Positions 9,184-17,762 are shown, counted from the first letter of the stretch. The stretch is DNA of 35,265 nucleotides from Bacillota bacterium (GCA_023401495.1 JAEXDU010000004.1:1-35265); one strand, 5' to 3'. Translations and numbers: made by a program. The notes: generated by a model from the sequence alone, not told the origin.

Positions 9184-9759
9184 GTGATCCGCCCTTTTTT
9201 CCTGAAAGAGAGGGAGTTTCTTTTGCCTTATATTGCAGTGTTTTTGTCCTTCGTCGCAGCAGCGGCGGGGATTGCCATAGATCGGGTTCTGAAAGCCGCG
9301 GTGGTGGAGCAGCTGAAACCGCTGGGCCGGATTGAGCTGATCCCGGGCTTTTTTCAGCTCACCTATGTGGAGAACCGCGGCGCGGCGTTCGGCATACTGG
9401 CGAACTACCAGTGGCTGTTCATTACCGTTACCGCTGTGGTTTGCCTTTTGATCGCGGCGGCGCTGATTTTTTACCGCGGCCACACCGCGCTGACGCGTAC
9501 GGCGCTCACGCTGATTCTGGCTGGCGGAATCGGGAACATGATCGACCGGCTGCGCTATCAGTATGTGGTGGATTATATTCACTTTCAGTTCTTCCCGCCG
9601 GTGTTCAACTTTGCGGACATCTGCGTCACGGTCGGCTGTGCGCTGCTGGTGATCTACCTGCTGTTCTTTGCGGACGACAGGGGCCGGCCCAAGCAGCCGG
9701 GGCGTTATTCCAAATACGCGCACTACAATCAGAACAGAAATCACAGAATGGGTGGTTAA
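9184..9759 (+). CDS. lspA: Lipoprotein signal peptidase LspA
   Basis: LspA cleaves signal peptides of diacylated prolipoproteins in the membrane. The four hydrophobic segments and family motifs are present: DRVLK near the first helix, VENRGAAFGIL, GGIGNMIDRL with the first catalytic Asp and FNFADICVTVG with the second. As drawn from the GTG at 9184 the protein is 191 residues, longer than the usual 150-170. A TTG at 9223 (178 residues) has its own well-placed AGAGAGGGAG site, whereas the GTG has GGAGGAGGGA upstream, so either could be used. The C-terminal extension is basic and likely cytoplasmic. rluD starts one base after the stop, a standard Firmicutes pairing. Confidence 0.95.
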   Translation: MIRPFFLKEREFLLPYIAVFLSFVAAAAGIAIDRVLKAAVVEQLKPLGRIELIPGFFQLTYVENRGAAFGILANYQWLFITVTAVVCLLIAAALIFYRGHTALTRTALTLILAGGIGNMIDRLRYQYVVDYIHFQFFPPVFNFADICVTVGCALLVIYLLFFADDRGRPKQPGRYSKYAHYNQNRNHRMGG

Positions 9760-9760
9760 G

Positions 9761-10687
9761 GTGCAGAAAAAGCTGCTGGTAATCGGGGCGGAGCATCAGG
9801 ATGCCCGGGCAGATCTGGCAGTGAGCGAGCTGTTGGAGGGCCAGACGCGCTCCGGTATACAGAAGCTGATGCTTGCGGGCGCGGTGTTGTGCGGCGGGCG
9901 TCCGCTTTCTAAGAACGACCGGGTGGCCGAGGGCCAGACGATCGAGGTGCTGCTGCCGGACCCTGCCCCTATGGAGCAGGCGGAACCGGAAAACATCCCG
10001 CTCGATATCGTCTATGAGGACGACGACCTGCTGGTGGTCAATAAGCCGAAGGGCATGGTGGTTCATCCCGCGCCGGGCAACCGCGACAAAACGCTTGTCA
10101 ACGCGCTGCTGTACCATTGCGGCGATTCCCTGTCCGGCATCAACGGGGTCATCCGCCCCGGCATTGTGCACCGCATCGACAAAGATACCAGCGGCCTTCT
10201 GATCGTCGCGAAGAATGATTTTGCCCACCAGAGCCTTGCCGCGCAGATCAAAGAGCACTCCTTTACCCGTGAATACGAGGCCGTGGTATACGGCCATCTT
10301 CGCGAGCAAAGCGGCACGGTGGATGCTCCCATCGGCCGACATCCGACCGACCGCAAGAAGATGACGGTCACGCAGAAAAACAGCCGCCGCGCAGTCACGC
10401 ACTATCAGGTGCTGGAGGAACTGCCCGGCTTTTCCTATGTGCGCCTGCGGCTTGAAACGGGCCGCACCCATCAGATTCGGGTGCATATGGCGTATTTGGG
10501 CCACCCCGTTGCGGGCGACCCGGTGTACGGGCCTAAAAAAGTGATTCCCTCGCTGAACGGCCAGTGCCTGCACGCGAGAGTCATCGGCTTTCGTCACCCG
10601 CGCGACGGCCAGTATATTGAACTGACAAGTCCGCTTCCGCCGTATTTTACCGATTTTCTGGCATGTCTGTGCAGTCAGTCGTACTGA
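9761..10687 (+). CDS. rluD: RluD-family 23S rRNA pseudouridine synthase
   Basis: This enzyme isomerises uridine to pseudouridine in structured RNA, probably large-subunit rRNA. I choose the GTG at 9761, which lies one base past the lspA stop and has GGGTGG upstream, over a longer frame beginning at 9668 inside lspA. It gives 308 residues, the usual length. There is an N-terminal S4 domain (RSGIQKLMLAGAVLCGG region) and a catalytic domain with the signature HRIDKDTSGLL, whose Asp is the nucleophile, followed by RTHQIRVHMAYLGHPV. The lspA-rluD pairing matches lspA-ylyB in Bacillus. The exact target uridines cannot be read from sequence. Confidence 0.94.
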   Translation: MQKKLLVIGAEHQDARADLAVSELLEGQTRSGIQKLMLAGAVLCGGRPLSKNDRVAEGQTIEVLLPDPAPMEQAEPENIPLDIVYEDDDLLVVNKPKGMVVHPAPGNRDKTLVNALLYHCGDSLSGINGVIRPGIVHRIDKDTSGLLIVAKNDFAHQSLAAQIKEHSFTREYEAVVYGHLREQSGTVDAPIGRHPTDRKKMTVTQKNSRRAVTHYQVLEELPGFSYVRLRLETGRTHQIRVHMAYLGHPVAGDPVYGPKKVIPSLNGQCLHARVIGFRHPRDGQYIELTSPLPPYFTDFLACLCSQSY

Positions 10688-10778
10688 TTTTCCATTTAAT
10701 TGCAGTAGCTGCTTCTCCCAAGCAGAAGGCAGGGAAAACAACTGATTTTTATTGCAGGGATTATAAGGAGGTTCTCTT

Positions 10779-11582
10779 TTGAAGCTTCAGGATATATTCT
10801 TGGTGTCTGATCTTGACGGTACCCTGATTGGTGAAAACCACACGATACCGCAGCGGAATATCGATGCGATCCGGCGGTTTCAGGAGCAGGGCGGACGCTT
10901 TGCCGTGGCGACCGGTCGCTCCGTGAATTCCGGAGCGCGCTATTGCCGCCAGGTGCAGCCCAAGGGGCTTTGTGTGATGCTGAACGGCTCTATTTTATAC
11001 GATTATGAGCAGGATGAGATCGCAAAGGCGTTCTTTCTGCCGCCGCAGGCGAAGGACTATGCCCGCCTTTTAATGGAACACTTTCCTGAGATGGGCTGTG
11101 AGGTGTTCGCGCAGCGCAGGCAGTTTGTTTTGCGCGCGAATCAGTATGTCAGGGCGCATCTGGGGAATGAGAACCTGCCCTGTGTAGAGATAGATGCAGG
11201 CGAGATTACGGATCACTGGTGCAAGGCGCTGTTTGCCGCCGACCCCGAAACCAAGCTGAAAATACAGGCTTTTACCGAGTCCTTTGCGCATCCCGGCGTC
11301 CGCTTTGTGCAGAGCGAGAAGTGCTTTTTGGAAATGCTGCCCGAAGGAGTCGACAAAGGCAGCGGCCTGTTAGAGATTCTGCGGCAGACCGGCCTGCCGC
11401 GCGAAAATCTGGTGGTGATCGGCGATTATTATAACGATGTGGAGATGCTGCGCGCCGCCGGTTTTGCGGCAGTGCCCTCCAATGCGCCGCAGGACATTCG
11501 GCAGATGGCTGATCTGGTAGTGGGCGATTGCCGCGACGGCGCGGTAGCCGACCTGATTGAATACCTAGAACGCACTGAATAA
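10779..11582 (+). CDS. Cof-type HAD-superfamily hydrolase
   Basis: A 267-residue cytoplasmic phosphatase of the Cof/HAD-IIB type, a family that dephosphorylates small metabolites such as sugar phosphates or PLP. All four HAD motifs are visible: SDLDGTLIG (nucleophile and acid Asp), ATGRS, the Lys in VDKGSGLL and GDYYNDVEML, where the usual GDNxND Asn is Tyr. A cap domain occupies the middle (about 85-185). The start is a TTG at 10779, fixed by AAGGAGG seven bases upstream; the 91-base gap after rluD may hold a promoter but none is convincing. Substrate unknown. Confidence 0.88.
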   Translation: MKLQDIFLVSDLDGTLIGENHTIPQRNIDAIRRFQEQGGRFAVATGRSVNSGARYCRQVQPKGLCVMLNGSILYDYEQDEIAKAFFLPPQAKDYARLLMEHFPEMGCEVFAQRRQFVLRANQYVRAHLGNENLPCVEIDAGEITDHWCKALFAADPETKLKIQAFTESFAHPGVRFVQSEKCFLEMLPEGVDKGSGLLEILRQTGLPRENLVVIGDYYNDVEMLRAAGFAAVPSNAPQDIRQMADLVVGDCRDGAVADLIEYLERTE

Positions 11583-11599
11583 AGGGTGGCGGTGGAAGA

Positions 11600-12019
11600 A
11601 TGGATCAGGATGCCCGTCAGGTTCGCTGGCTGCTTGCCGTCGCGATCGTTCTCTGCGCTTTGATGATCGGGTATAATGTGCTGTTTGTGCCGCAGGTAAC
11701 GCTGACGGCCGTGGTGAAAACAGACCCTTCTTCTGCGGTACAGGCGGCGGTTCCCTCCGCGCCGGACGACGCTTCTCAGCCGGAGGGCTACGAGCCGGAG
11801 CCGGTGGAGCAGACTGCGCTGGTCAACCTGAACACGGCAGACGCCGAAGAGCTGGCAACGCTGCCCGGAATCGGCCCGGCAACGGCGCAGAAGATCATCG
11901 CTTACCGCGAGTCTGCCGGGGCCTTTCAGAGTACAGAGGAGCTGATGCAGGTGGACGGAATCGGGGAAAAAACATTCGAAAAGCTGAAAGAGCTTGTGAC
12001 AGTGGAAGCAGCAGAGTGA
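11600..12019 (+). CDS. ComEA-like membrane-anchored helix-hairpin-helix protein
   Basis: A 139-residue protein with one N-terminal membrane segment (about residues 9-30), a Pro/Ala/Glu-rich external spacer (about 42-70) and a C-terminal tandem HhH domain (NLNTADAEELATLPGIG, then QVDGIGEKTFEKL). That domain binds DNA in ComEA, the surface receptor for transformation. The SLBB domain found between anchor and HhH in Bacillus ComEA is missing, and no comEB or comEC follows, so a competence role is possible but not shown by context. A GGTGG-type site precedes the ATG. Confidence 0.82.
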   Translation: MDQDARQVRWLLAVAIVLCALMIGYNVLFVPQVTLTAVVKTDPSSAVQAAVPSAPDDASQPEGYEPEPVEQTALVNLNTADAEELATLPGIGPATAQKIIAYRESAGAFQSTEELMQVDGIGEKTFEKLKELVTVEAAE

Positions 12020-12086
12020 GAACCCCCGACGGGGCCGGCTGCTCCGCACAGGTTTTGATATCCACATAAGAAAGGGGAACGATCCA

Positions 12087-12248
12087 ATGCAGGAAAACGG
12101 ACAAAACGACGTGCTCTCGGAAAACCAGAAAAGATTTCGATGCAGAATCTGCGGATATATTTTTATCGGCAGTGAGCTTCCCCAGGATTTTCGATGTCCC
12201 CGGTGCGGGTCCGATAGCGAGCAGTTCATTGAATTAAGACAAAGATGA
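12087..12248 (+). CDS. Small rubredoxin-like / zinc-ribbon protein
   Basis: A 53-residue protein with two CxxCG-type knuckles (FRCRICGYIFIG and FRCPRCGSD), the four-cysteine iron or zinc site of rubredoxin and rubrerythrin C-terminal domains. The first knuckle, CxxCGYI, followed by LPxDFxCPxCG is rubredoxin-like. The spacing between knuckles is shorter than in full rubredoxins, and the aromatic core is reduced. AAAGGGG lies 8 bases before the ATG. It is the last gene before a strong terminator. Electron transfer is the likely role, but a structural zinc site is an alternative. Confidence 0.8.
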   Translation: MQENGQNDVLSENQKRFRCRICGYIFIGSELPQDFRCPRCGSDSEQFIELRQR

Positions 12249-12297
12249 GTAAGAAGGGAGTACATCCTTACCAAGGATGTACTCCCTTCTTACTTTT
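12249..12297 (+). terminator. Rho-independent terminator, 21-bp perfect stem
   Basis: Arms 12249-12269 and 12273-12293 pair without mismatch around a 3-base loop, then a short T-rich run (TTTTCTT). It begins directly after the rubredoxin-like stop codon and closes the long plus-strand gene series. Confidence 0.9.
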
Positions 12298-12324
12298 CTT
12301 CTGCGCAAATCCCGCAGGAATTAC

Positions 12325-12353
12325 TTGCAAAATGCAGGAAAAATGGGTAAAAT
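12325..12353 (+). promoter_or_regulatory. Probable sigma-A promoter for the three-TM protein
   Basis: TTGCAA (12325-12330) and TAAAAT (12348-12353) are separated by 17 bases. The site lies between the preceding terminator and the start at 12383, so this gene probably has its own transcript with a short leader. Confidence 0.55.
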
Positions 12354-12382
12354 AAGGAAAATAAGCAGAGGGGGAGAAGTTT

Positions 12383-12856
12383 ATGGCGGTTAGTCCCTTG
12401 CAGGATATTATGAATCATTATCTTTGGAATTTCAGTGCATATCTGTTGGCGCTGGCGATTATTTTGCTGAATGCGGCCCGCAGCATGTATTTTTATTTGA
12501 GGAGCAAGCACAGGCCCCTGTACCCGAAACGAGGCAGACTGGACCTTCTCATCAGCCTGCTGTGCGGTGTGTCGCTGGCGATGGGCCTGATGTTCCAGGG
12601 GGTTCTGGCGGACAACAATGCCCCCGACATCTATCACTGGTCAAGCTATCTCTGGATGGTCTGCCTTGTTTCGCTGGCGCTGTTTGTCGTTCAGATTGTA
12701 TTCCACGTCAAGACCCCATCTGTCCGCCCCAGAGTGGAGCCGACAGACGAAATTCCGGCGCTGCAGACCGCGCCGCAGGAGCAGTTTCAGCCACAGGCTC
12801 CTTTGGAGCAGCCTTCGGTTTCTCAGGAAGATTCCGCGCCAAAGGACGGGCAATGA
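12383..12856 (+). CDS. Uncharacterised three-TM membrane protein
   Basis: I do not recognise this family. The 157-residue protein has three predicted membrane segments (about 17-37, 53-75 and 85-108), with basic residues between the first two (RSKHRPLYPKRGR) that suggest a cytoplasmic loop. A Pro/Gln/Glu-rich soluble tail follows (about 112-157). A GAGGGGGAG site lies 6 bases before the ATG. It is monocistronic, flanked by a promoter and terminators on both sides. No catalytic motif is visible. The minus-strand frame across it has no ribosome-binding site and is not a gene. Confidence 0.72.
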   Translation: MAVSPLQDIMNHYLWNFSAYLLALAIILLNAARSMYFYLRSKHRPLYPKRGRLDLLISLLCGVSLAMGLMFQGVLADNNAPDIYHWSSYLWMVCLVSLALFVVQIVFHVKTPSVRPRVEPTDEIPALQTAPQEQFQPQAPLEQPSVSQEDSAPKDGQ

Positions 12857-12887
12857 GAGCGAAGCTCCGGAATCATACAAAGCAATG

Positions 12888-12921
12888 AAAAAGGACCCTT
12901 GCCATGGCAAGGGTTCTTTTT
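12888..12921. terminator. Bidirectional terminator between convergent genes
   Basis: A fully palindromic 20-base core (12895-12914) extends through a G-U pair into A-runs on the left and T-runs on the right. T-tracts therefore follow the stem on both strands. It serves the three-TM gene (plus) and pfkA (minus). Confidence 0.88.
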
Positions 12922-12940
12922 GTATCGATTGGAATGCTGC

Positions 12941-14014
12941 TCAGTCGCCGAAGCTGATGCCAATATCCCGTGCAGACTGGATCATTTCGCAGTCCAGCGG
13001 AACAGCCTTGAGCTTGCCCGCTACCTCGCCCAGCGGGACGGGGACGATCTTCTGGCTCTGCAGGGCCATCATGCAGCCGAAATGGCGGTCTTGAATCATC
13101 TGGGCCGCGGCGGTGCCAAGACGGGTCGCCAGCACACGGTCATAAGGACAGGGACTGCCGCCGCGCTGAAAATGGCCGGGAATCGTCACGCGCACCTCGT
13201 TGCCGGTGCGCTCGCTGATCTCTTTGGCCAAACGGTAAGAAAGGGAGGGCTCTGTCATTTTGGCCCGCTGTGCTTTCAGTTCTTTTTTGGAAAGGGCCGC
13301 TTCTTTATCCGAAATGGCTCCCTCCGCCACGGCCAGAATCGAAAACTGCTTGCCGGAGCGCTTCCTCTGCTGCAGCGCACGGCTGATGGAATCGATGTTA
13401 TAGGGGATTTCGGGCAGAAGAATCGCATCCGCGCCGCCCGCGATGCCCGCGTGCAGCGTCAGCCAGCCCACCTTGTGGCCCATCAACTCCACGATGAACA
13501 CCCGCCCGTGTGACGTGGCGGTGCTGTGGATGGAGTCGATGACCATCGAAGCGATCTCCACCGCGCTGGAAAAGCCGAAGGTCATTTCGGTATTCCACAA
13601 ATCGTTGTCGATGGTTTTGGGCAGCGTGATAACGTTCAGGCCCTCCCCGCTGAGCAGGTTTGCGGTTTTGTGGGTGCCGTTGCCGCCCAGAATCACAAGG
13701 CAGTCGAGCCTGAGTTTTTTATAGTTTTTCTTCATCTGCTCAACCTTTTCGCTTTGGCTGCCCTCGGCGCCGCGAATCTCTTTAAACGGCTGGCGCGAGG
13801 TACCCAAAATCGTGCCGCCCAGCGTTAAAATACCGGAAAAGTCGCGGGGGGTCATCTCCCAGTAATCGCCATCCATCAGGCCGCGGTATCCGTCGCGGAT
13901 TCCAAATATGGCAACGTCGTCCTCGAATTTTTCGTAAAGTGCTTTTCCTACGGCGCGAATTGCGGCGTTTAGCCCCTGGCAGTCGCCTCCGCTGGTCAGA
14001 ATTCCAACTCTCAT
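12941..14014 (-). CDS. pfkA: 6-phosphofructokinase (mixed ATP/PPi-type signature)
   Basis: This enzyme phosphorylates fructose 6-phosphate to the 1,6-bisphosphate in glycolysis. The chosen ATG at 14014 (MRVGILTSGGDCQGLNAAIR) gives 357 residues and has AAAGGGG upstream; a longer frame to 14062 runs into ppk1 and lacks a site. The phosphoryl-donor region reads GGNGTHK at 110-116 and PKTIDND at 132-138. In E. coli PFK, Gly104 and Gly124 mark ATP use; PPi enzymes have Asp and Lys. Here Gly113 matches the ATP form and Lys133 the PPi form, the pattern of the mixed-substrate PFK group. It is third in a minus-strand operon after ppx and ppk1, 19 bases from ppk1. Donor specificity is uncertain. Confidence 0.93.
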   Translation of the reverse strand: MRVGILTSGGDCQGLNAAIRAVGKALYEKFEDDVAIFGIRDGYRGLMDGDYWEMTPRDFSGILTLGGTILGTSRQPFKEIRGAEGSQSEKVEQMKKNYKKLRLDCLVILGGNGTHKTANLLSGEGLNVITLPKTIDNDLWNTEMTFGFSSAVEIASMVIDSIHSTATSHGRVFIVELMGHKVGWLTLHAGIAGGADAILLPEIPYNIDSISRALQQRKRSGKQFSILAVAEGAISDKEAALSKKELKAQRAKMTEPSLSYRLAKEISERTGNEVRVTIPGHFQRGGSPCPYDRVLATRLGTAAAQMIQDRHFGCMMALQSQKIVPVPLGEVAGKLKAVPLDCEMIQSARDIGISFGD

Positions 14015-14033
14015 CGTTGTGGGCCCCTTTCCG

Positions 14034-16157
14034 TTATTTGAGCCGCTTCGCCTTATCCGCATCGCGGATCGGTTCCATCAGCTTGCTTTCCTCTGATTTT
14101 TTCAGTTCCGTCAGGCTCTTTCTCGCCATGGTGGAGAACAAAGACTGGCAATTGACGGCGGCCTTGCCGCGCCGACTGACGTGCAGGTAGGTCGTATCCG
14201 GCTGCATCATGCGTGTGTTGACATTGTCGCTGCGCAGAATTTCCAGAATTTCAAACGCGCGGCGCTTCAGCTCTTCCCCCTCAATCGGGAACACAAGCTC
14301 TACCCGGCGATCCAGGTTGCGGGGCATCCAGTCGGCGCTGCCCATATAGATTTTGGGGTCACCCCCGTTTTGAAAAGCGTAAATGCGGCTGTGCTCCAGA
14401 AGCTGGCCCACAATGCTCTGTACGCTGATCGTTTCACTCAGCCCCGGCAGCCGGGGGATCAGACTGCACATGCCGCGCACGATCAAATGGATCGGCACGC
14501 CGGCCTGCGACGCTTCATACAGCAGTTCGATCATCTGCGGGTCGATCAGAGCATTTACCTTTACGGTGATGCCGCTGGGAAGGCCTTTGTTTGCGTTTTC
14601 GGTTTCGCGGCGGATCATGCGTTCAAAAACATTCCGCATTCCCTGCGGCGCCACCACGAATTTGCGGTATTCCGGCGGGCGGGAATAGCCGGTAAGCACG
14701 TTAAACAGCGACGAAGCGTCGATGCCGTACGGCTCGCGGCAGGTGAACACGCCGATATCGGTATAGATTTTGGCGGTGGAATCATTGTAGTTGCCGGTTC
14801 CCATGTGAACGTACCGGCGGATGCCGTCTTCCTCGCGCCGCACCACCAACAGGATTTTGCAGTGGGTTTTCAGGCCCGCAAGGCCGTAGATGACGTGGCA
14901 GCCGGCCTGCTCCAGCTTCTTGGCCCAGTTGATGTTGTTTTCCTCATCGAAACGGGCTTTCAGCTCTACCAGCACGGTCACCTGCTTGCCGTTCTCCGCC
15001 GCGCGGATCAGTGCCGCGATGATGGGGGAATGGCCGCTGACGCGGTACAGGGTCTGCTTGATGGCCAGTACGTCCGCGTCGTCGGCGGCACGGCTGACAA
15101 AATCGACCACGCACTGAAAGCTCTCGTACGGGTGGTGCACCATCCGGTCTTTTTCCCGAATGGCCTCAAAAATATCGTCATAGCCCCAGAAGGCCGCAGG
15201 GGGATAAACAGGCTTGATCGGGTCAAAGCACAGGGCGTCATACCCCGGCAGAGACGCGAATTTGGTCAGATATGTCAGATCGATCGGCCCGGGCACCTCG
15301 AACAGATCGTTCGGCTTCAGGTCGAGCATCTCCACCAGAAAATCCTTGATTTCAGGGTCGCAGTTCTGCAGAAGCTCCAGCCGCACGGGGCGCCCGCGCT
15401 TGCGCTTTTTAATGGATTTCTGCACCTCGGTCAGAAGGTCCTCTGCGTCCTCGTCGATTTCCAAATCGGAGTTTCTCGTCAGCCGGAACGGCGAGCAGGC
15501 CTCGATGTGGTGCATGCCGAACAGATGGTTGATTTTATAAGAGATAATATTCTCGAGCAGCACATAAATTTTTCGCTCCGGGTCGGGTACCAGCAAAAAG
15601 CGCGAGAGAATCGACGGCACCTGCACCACCGCGAACAGAGATTCTTCCTCTCCCTTCAAACGAACCGCCAGATTCAGGCTCTTGTTCGTGAGCATGGGGA
15701 ACGGGCGGCTGCGGTCTACCGCGAGCGGCGTCAGCACCGGGTACAAAATCTTATCAAAATAGTCCGAAAGAAAATTCTGCTGTTCCTCGCTCAGGTCGCC
15801 CGGCGCGCAGAAAAAGACGTTCTCTTTCCGCAGGGTAGGCAAAATCGAGCGGTGCAAAGACGTATACTGCTGCTCGGTAAACGAGCGGATTTTGCGCGTC
15901 AGGCGCACCATCAGCTCATCCGGCGTCAGGCCGGAAAGGTCGGGAATTTTATAGCCCGAGTGCACCTGGGCCTTGACGCCCGCTACGCGCACCATGAAAA
16001 ACTCATCCAGATTGGAAGAGGTAATCCCCAAAAACCGCAGGCGCTCCATGACGGGATTTTCCTTTTCAAAGGCCTCCTCCAAAACGCGCCAGTTAAAGTC
16101 CATCCAGCTCAGTTCCCGGTTGATAAAGGGGAGCTGTCTGTTTTCGTTCTCACCCAT
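14034..16157 (-). CDS. ppk1: Polyphosphate kinase Ppk1
   Basis: Ppk1 reversibly builds inorganic polyphosphate from the gamma-phosphate of ATP. The 707-residue length is typical. The N-terminal domain starts NRELSWMDFNWRVLEEA with SSNLDEFFMVRVAG; the two phospholipase-D-like catalytic domains follow. His432 (KTHCKILL) and His451 (RYVHMGTGNYN) correspond in spacing to E. coli His435, the phosphorylated residue, and His454. AGAGGGGG lies before the ATG. It is the middle gene of the ppx-ppk1-pfkA operon, 16 bases after ppx. The C-terminal end is normal. Confidence 0.96.
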   Translation of the reverse strand: MGENENRQLPFINRELSWMDFNWRVLEEAFEKENPVMERLRFLGITSSNLDEFFMVRVAGVKAQVHSGYKIPDLSGLTPDELMVRLTRKIRSFTEQQYTSLHRSILPTLRKENVFFCAPGDLSEEQQNFLSDYFDKILYPVLTPLAVDRSRPFPMLTNKSLNLAVRLKGEEESLFAVVQVPSILSRFLLVPDPERKIYVLLENIISYKINHLFGMHHIEACSPFRLTRNSDLEIDEDAEDLLTEVQKSIKKRKRGRPVRLELLQNCDPEIKDFLVEMLDLKPNDLFEVPGPIDLTYLTKFASLPGYDALCFDPIKPVYPPAAFWGYDDIFEAIREKDRMVHHPYESFQCVVDFVSRAADDADVLAIKQTLYRVSGHSPIIAALIRAAENGKQVTVLVELKARFDEENNINWAKKLEQAGCHVIYGLAGLKTHCKILLVVRREEDGIRRYVHMGTGNYNDSTAKIYTDIGVFTCREPYGIDASSLFNVLTGYSRPPEYRKFVVAPQGMRNVFERMIRRETENANKGLPSGITVKVNALIDPQMIELLYEASQAGVPIHLIVRGMCSLIPRLPGLSETISVQSIVGQLLEHSRIYAFQNGGDPKIYMGSADWMPRNLDRRVELVFPIEGEELKRRAFEILEILRSDNVNTRMMQPDTTYLHVSRRGKAAVNCQSLFSTMARKSLTELKKSEESKLMEPIRDADKAKRLK

Positions 16158-16173
16158 GGTGTTTCCCCCTCTC

Positions 16174-17727
16174 TTAGAGCATCAGCGTTTTGATTTTCAA
16201 TTCGGGATGAATGCCGAATACCTCCTGAAAAAACGGCGCGCACAGATCGAACGCCCATTTTTCCAGCGTCAGGTTCCCGTCGCTGCTGCCCGTGATCACA
16301 AGCCGGTCTTTTTCCAGCTTGATCGTAATATCCTCAAGCTTCTGCGTCTGCGATTTATCCAGCGCGTTCGAAAGGCGGAAAATCGCCACGAGCTTTGAAA
16401 TCATCAGGCGGGTCTGTTTGTCAAGGCGGTTGAATTCAGGATCGTCGTCGCTGGGTACGCAGTATTCGTCGTAGCTGGACAAAAACGCGATCATCAGCAC
16501 CTCGCGGTCGGTCAGGCCGTAAATGTCGATGTTCTTGACGAGATCAAACGTGCTGTTCAGGTGCTCTTTGGAATTGATGTAATACCCCGCGTCGTGCAGG
16601 ATGCAGGCCAACTCTAAAATCAGCCTGCTCTTGTAATCCATACCGTGGATTTTTTTTGTCTTGTCAAAAATCCGGCACGAAAAACGTCGCACCGCGTCCG
16701 AATGCGAGCGGTTGCAGCGGTAGCGGTCGGCGATCCACTGCGCGCACGAAATCGCGCTGTTCACCACATGGGTCTCGTAGTCTTTTTTACATTTGGGCAC
16801 CAGCAGTTGGCGCAGAAGAGCGTCCCACAGCTCTACCTTCGGGCAGATCACCCGGTCGGCGTGCGTCAGCTGCAGCAGCTGCATATAAATGACCAGCACA
16901 GGGTACAGCACCTGCGCGCTGGCATCGGTGATGTCGTACTTAGCGGCGAGAGCGTCCGGCGTCATGACGCGAACCTCCTGCAATAGCCGGCCGATCAGCT
17001 CCGACTGAATGATATAATGTCCCTGCTCGGGCATAACGTTGCAGATGCGCGCAATCAGCTCGATCTCACTGCCCGCCAGCACCAGGTTGCGGATGCTCTT
17101 CAGGCGGCCGGGAATGGGGATGTGCTGCACGATCAGGTTCAGGTATTCCTCTACCACCGTATCGAAATCGCCGCTGTTTTCCTGAATGCTGCCGAGCATG
17201 TTGTACAGCTTCATCGGCCCGATGGAGATGTTCTGCGAGAAGATCATATTCGTTCCGTCGAAAATGGAAAGCCCGATGCTGCCGGTGCCGATGAACGAAA
17301 TCAGGGTGTTGCCGGCCGGGAAGTTCGGCATGGCCTGTATTGAGTTCAACACCTCGGAGTAGATCAGCGTTTTTTCCTGGTCGTCCTCCAAAACCTGTAC
17401 GGTGATCCCATTCTGGATTTTCAGCTGGTCGGTGATGTAATCCCGGTTCTTTGCCTCGCGCAGGGCCGTGGTTGCCACCACGCGCTGCTGTTCGGCGCCG
17501 TATTCCTTCATCACGTCGCTGTATCCGTGCAGGGTGGAGGAAATATTCCAAAGGCTTTCAAAGCTGATTTTTCCGCCGTGAAACACCTCAGAGCCAATTT
17601 TGACGGGGTATTCCAGACGATCCAGCGTGACGATTCTGTCCTTTTGCAGCTGAGCAATTTTCATTTTCAGCATGCTCGAGCTGATGTCAATGACAGCGGC
17701 CACTCTGCCTCCCTTTTTACGGTTCAT
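16174..17727 (-). CDS. ppx: Ppx/GppA-family exopolyphosphatase with HD-type C-terminal domain
   Basis: Family members remove terminal phosphates from polyphosphate or pppGpp. The 517-residue protein has two actin-like ATPase-fold lobes (AAVIDISSSMLKMKI; RVVATTALREAKN; LISFIGTGSIGLSIFDG; about 8-300) and a C-terminal helical domain (about 315-470) with HD-like residues (LACILHDAGYYINSKEH). The usual DIGGGS-like phosphate-binding glycines of lobe one are weaker here (DISSSMLK, GTGSIG), so activity is likely but not proven. GGAGGG lies 8 bases before the ATG. It is the first gene of the operon, next to ppk1, which points to polyphosphate turnover rather than (p)ppGpp breakdown. Confidence 0.88.
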   Translation of the reverse strand: MNRKKGGRVAAVIDISSSMLKMKIAQLQKDRIVTLDRLEYPVKIGSEVFHGGKISFESLWNISSTLHGYSDVMKEYGAEQQRVVATTALREAKNRDYITDQLKIQNGITVQVLEDDQEKTLIYSEVLNSIQAMPNFPAGNTLISFIGTGSIGLSIFDGTNMIFSQNISIGPMKLYNMLGSIQENSGDFDTVVEEYLNLIVQHIPIPGRLKSIRNLVLAGSEIELIARICNVMPEQGHYIIQSELIGRLLQEVRVMTPDALAAKYDITDASAQVLYPVLVIYMQLLQLTHADRVICPKVELWDALLRQLLVPKCKKDYETHVVNSAISCAQWIADRYRCNRSHSDAVRRFSCRIFDKTKKIHGMDYKSRLILELACILHDAGYYINSKEHLNSTFDLVKNIDIYGLTDREVLMIAFLSSYDEYCVPSDDDPEFNRLDKQTRLMISKLVAIFRLSNALDKSQTQKLEDITIKLEKDRLVITGSSDGNLTLEKWAFDLCAPFFQEVFGIHPELKIKTLML

Positions 17728-17762
17728 CCCACAGTCCCTCCATCCACAAAAAAAGTAGTATT

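Noticed and set aside
14181..16193. 670-codon plus-strand frame opposite ppk1
   Set aside because: Opposite a full, well-conserved Ppk1; composition is typical of an antisense shadow in GC-rich DNA.
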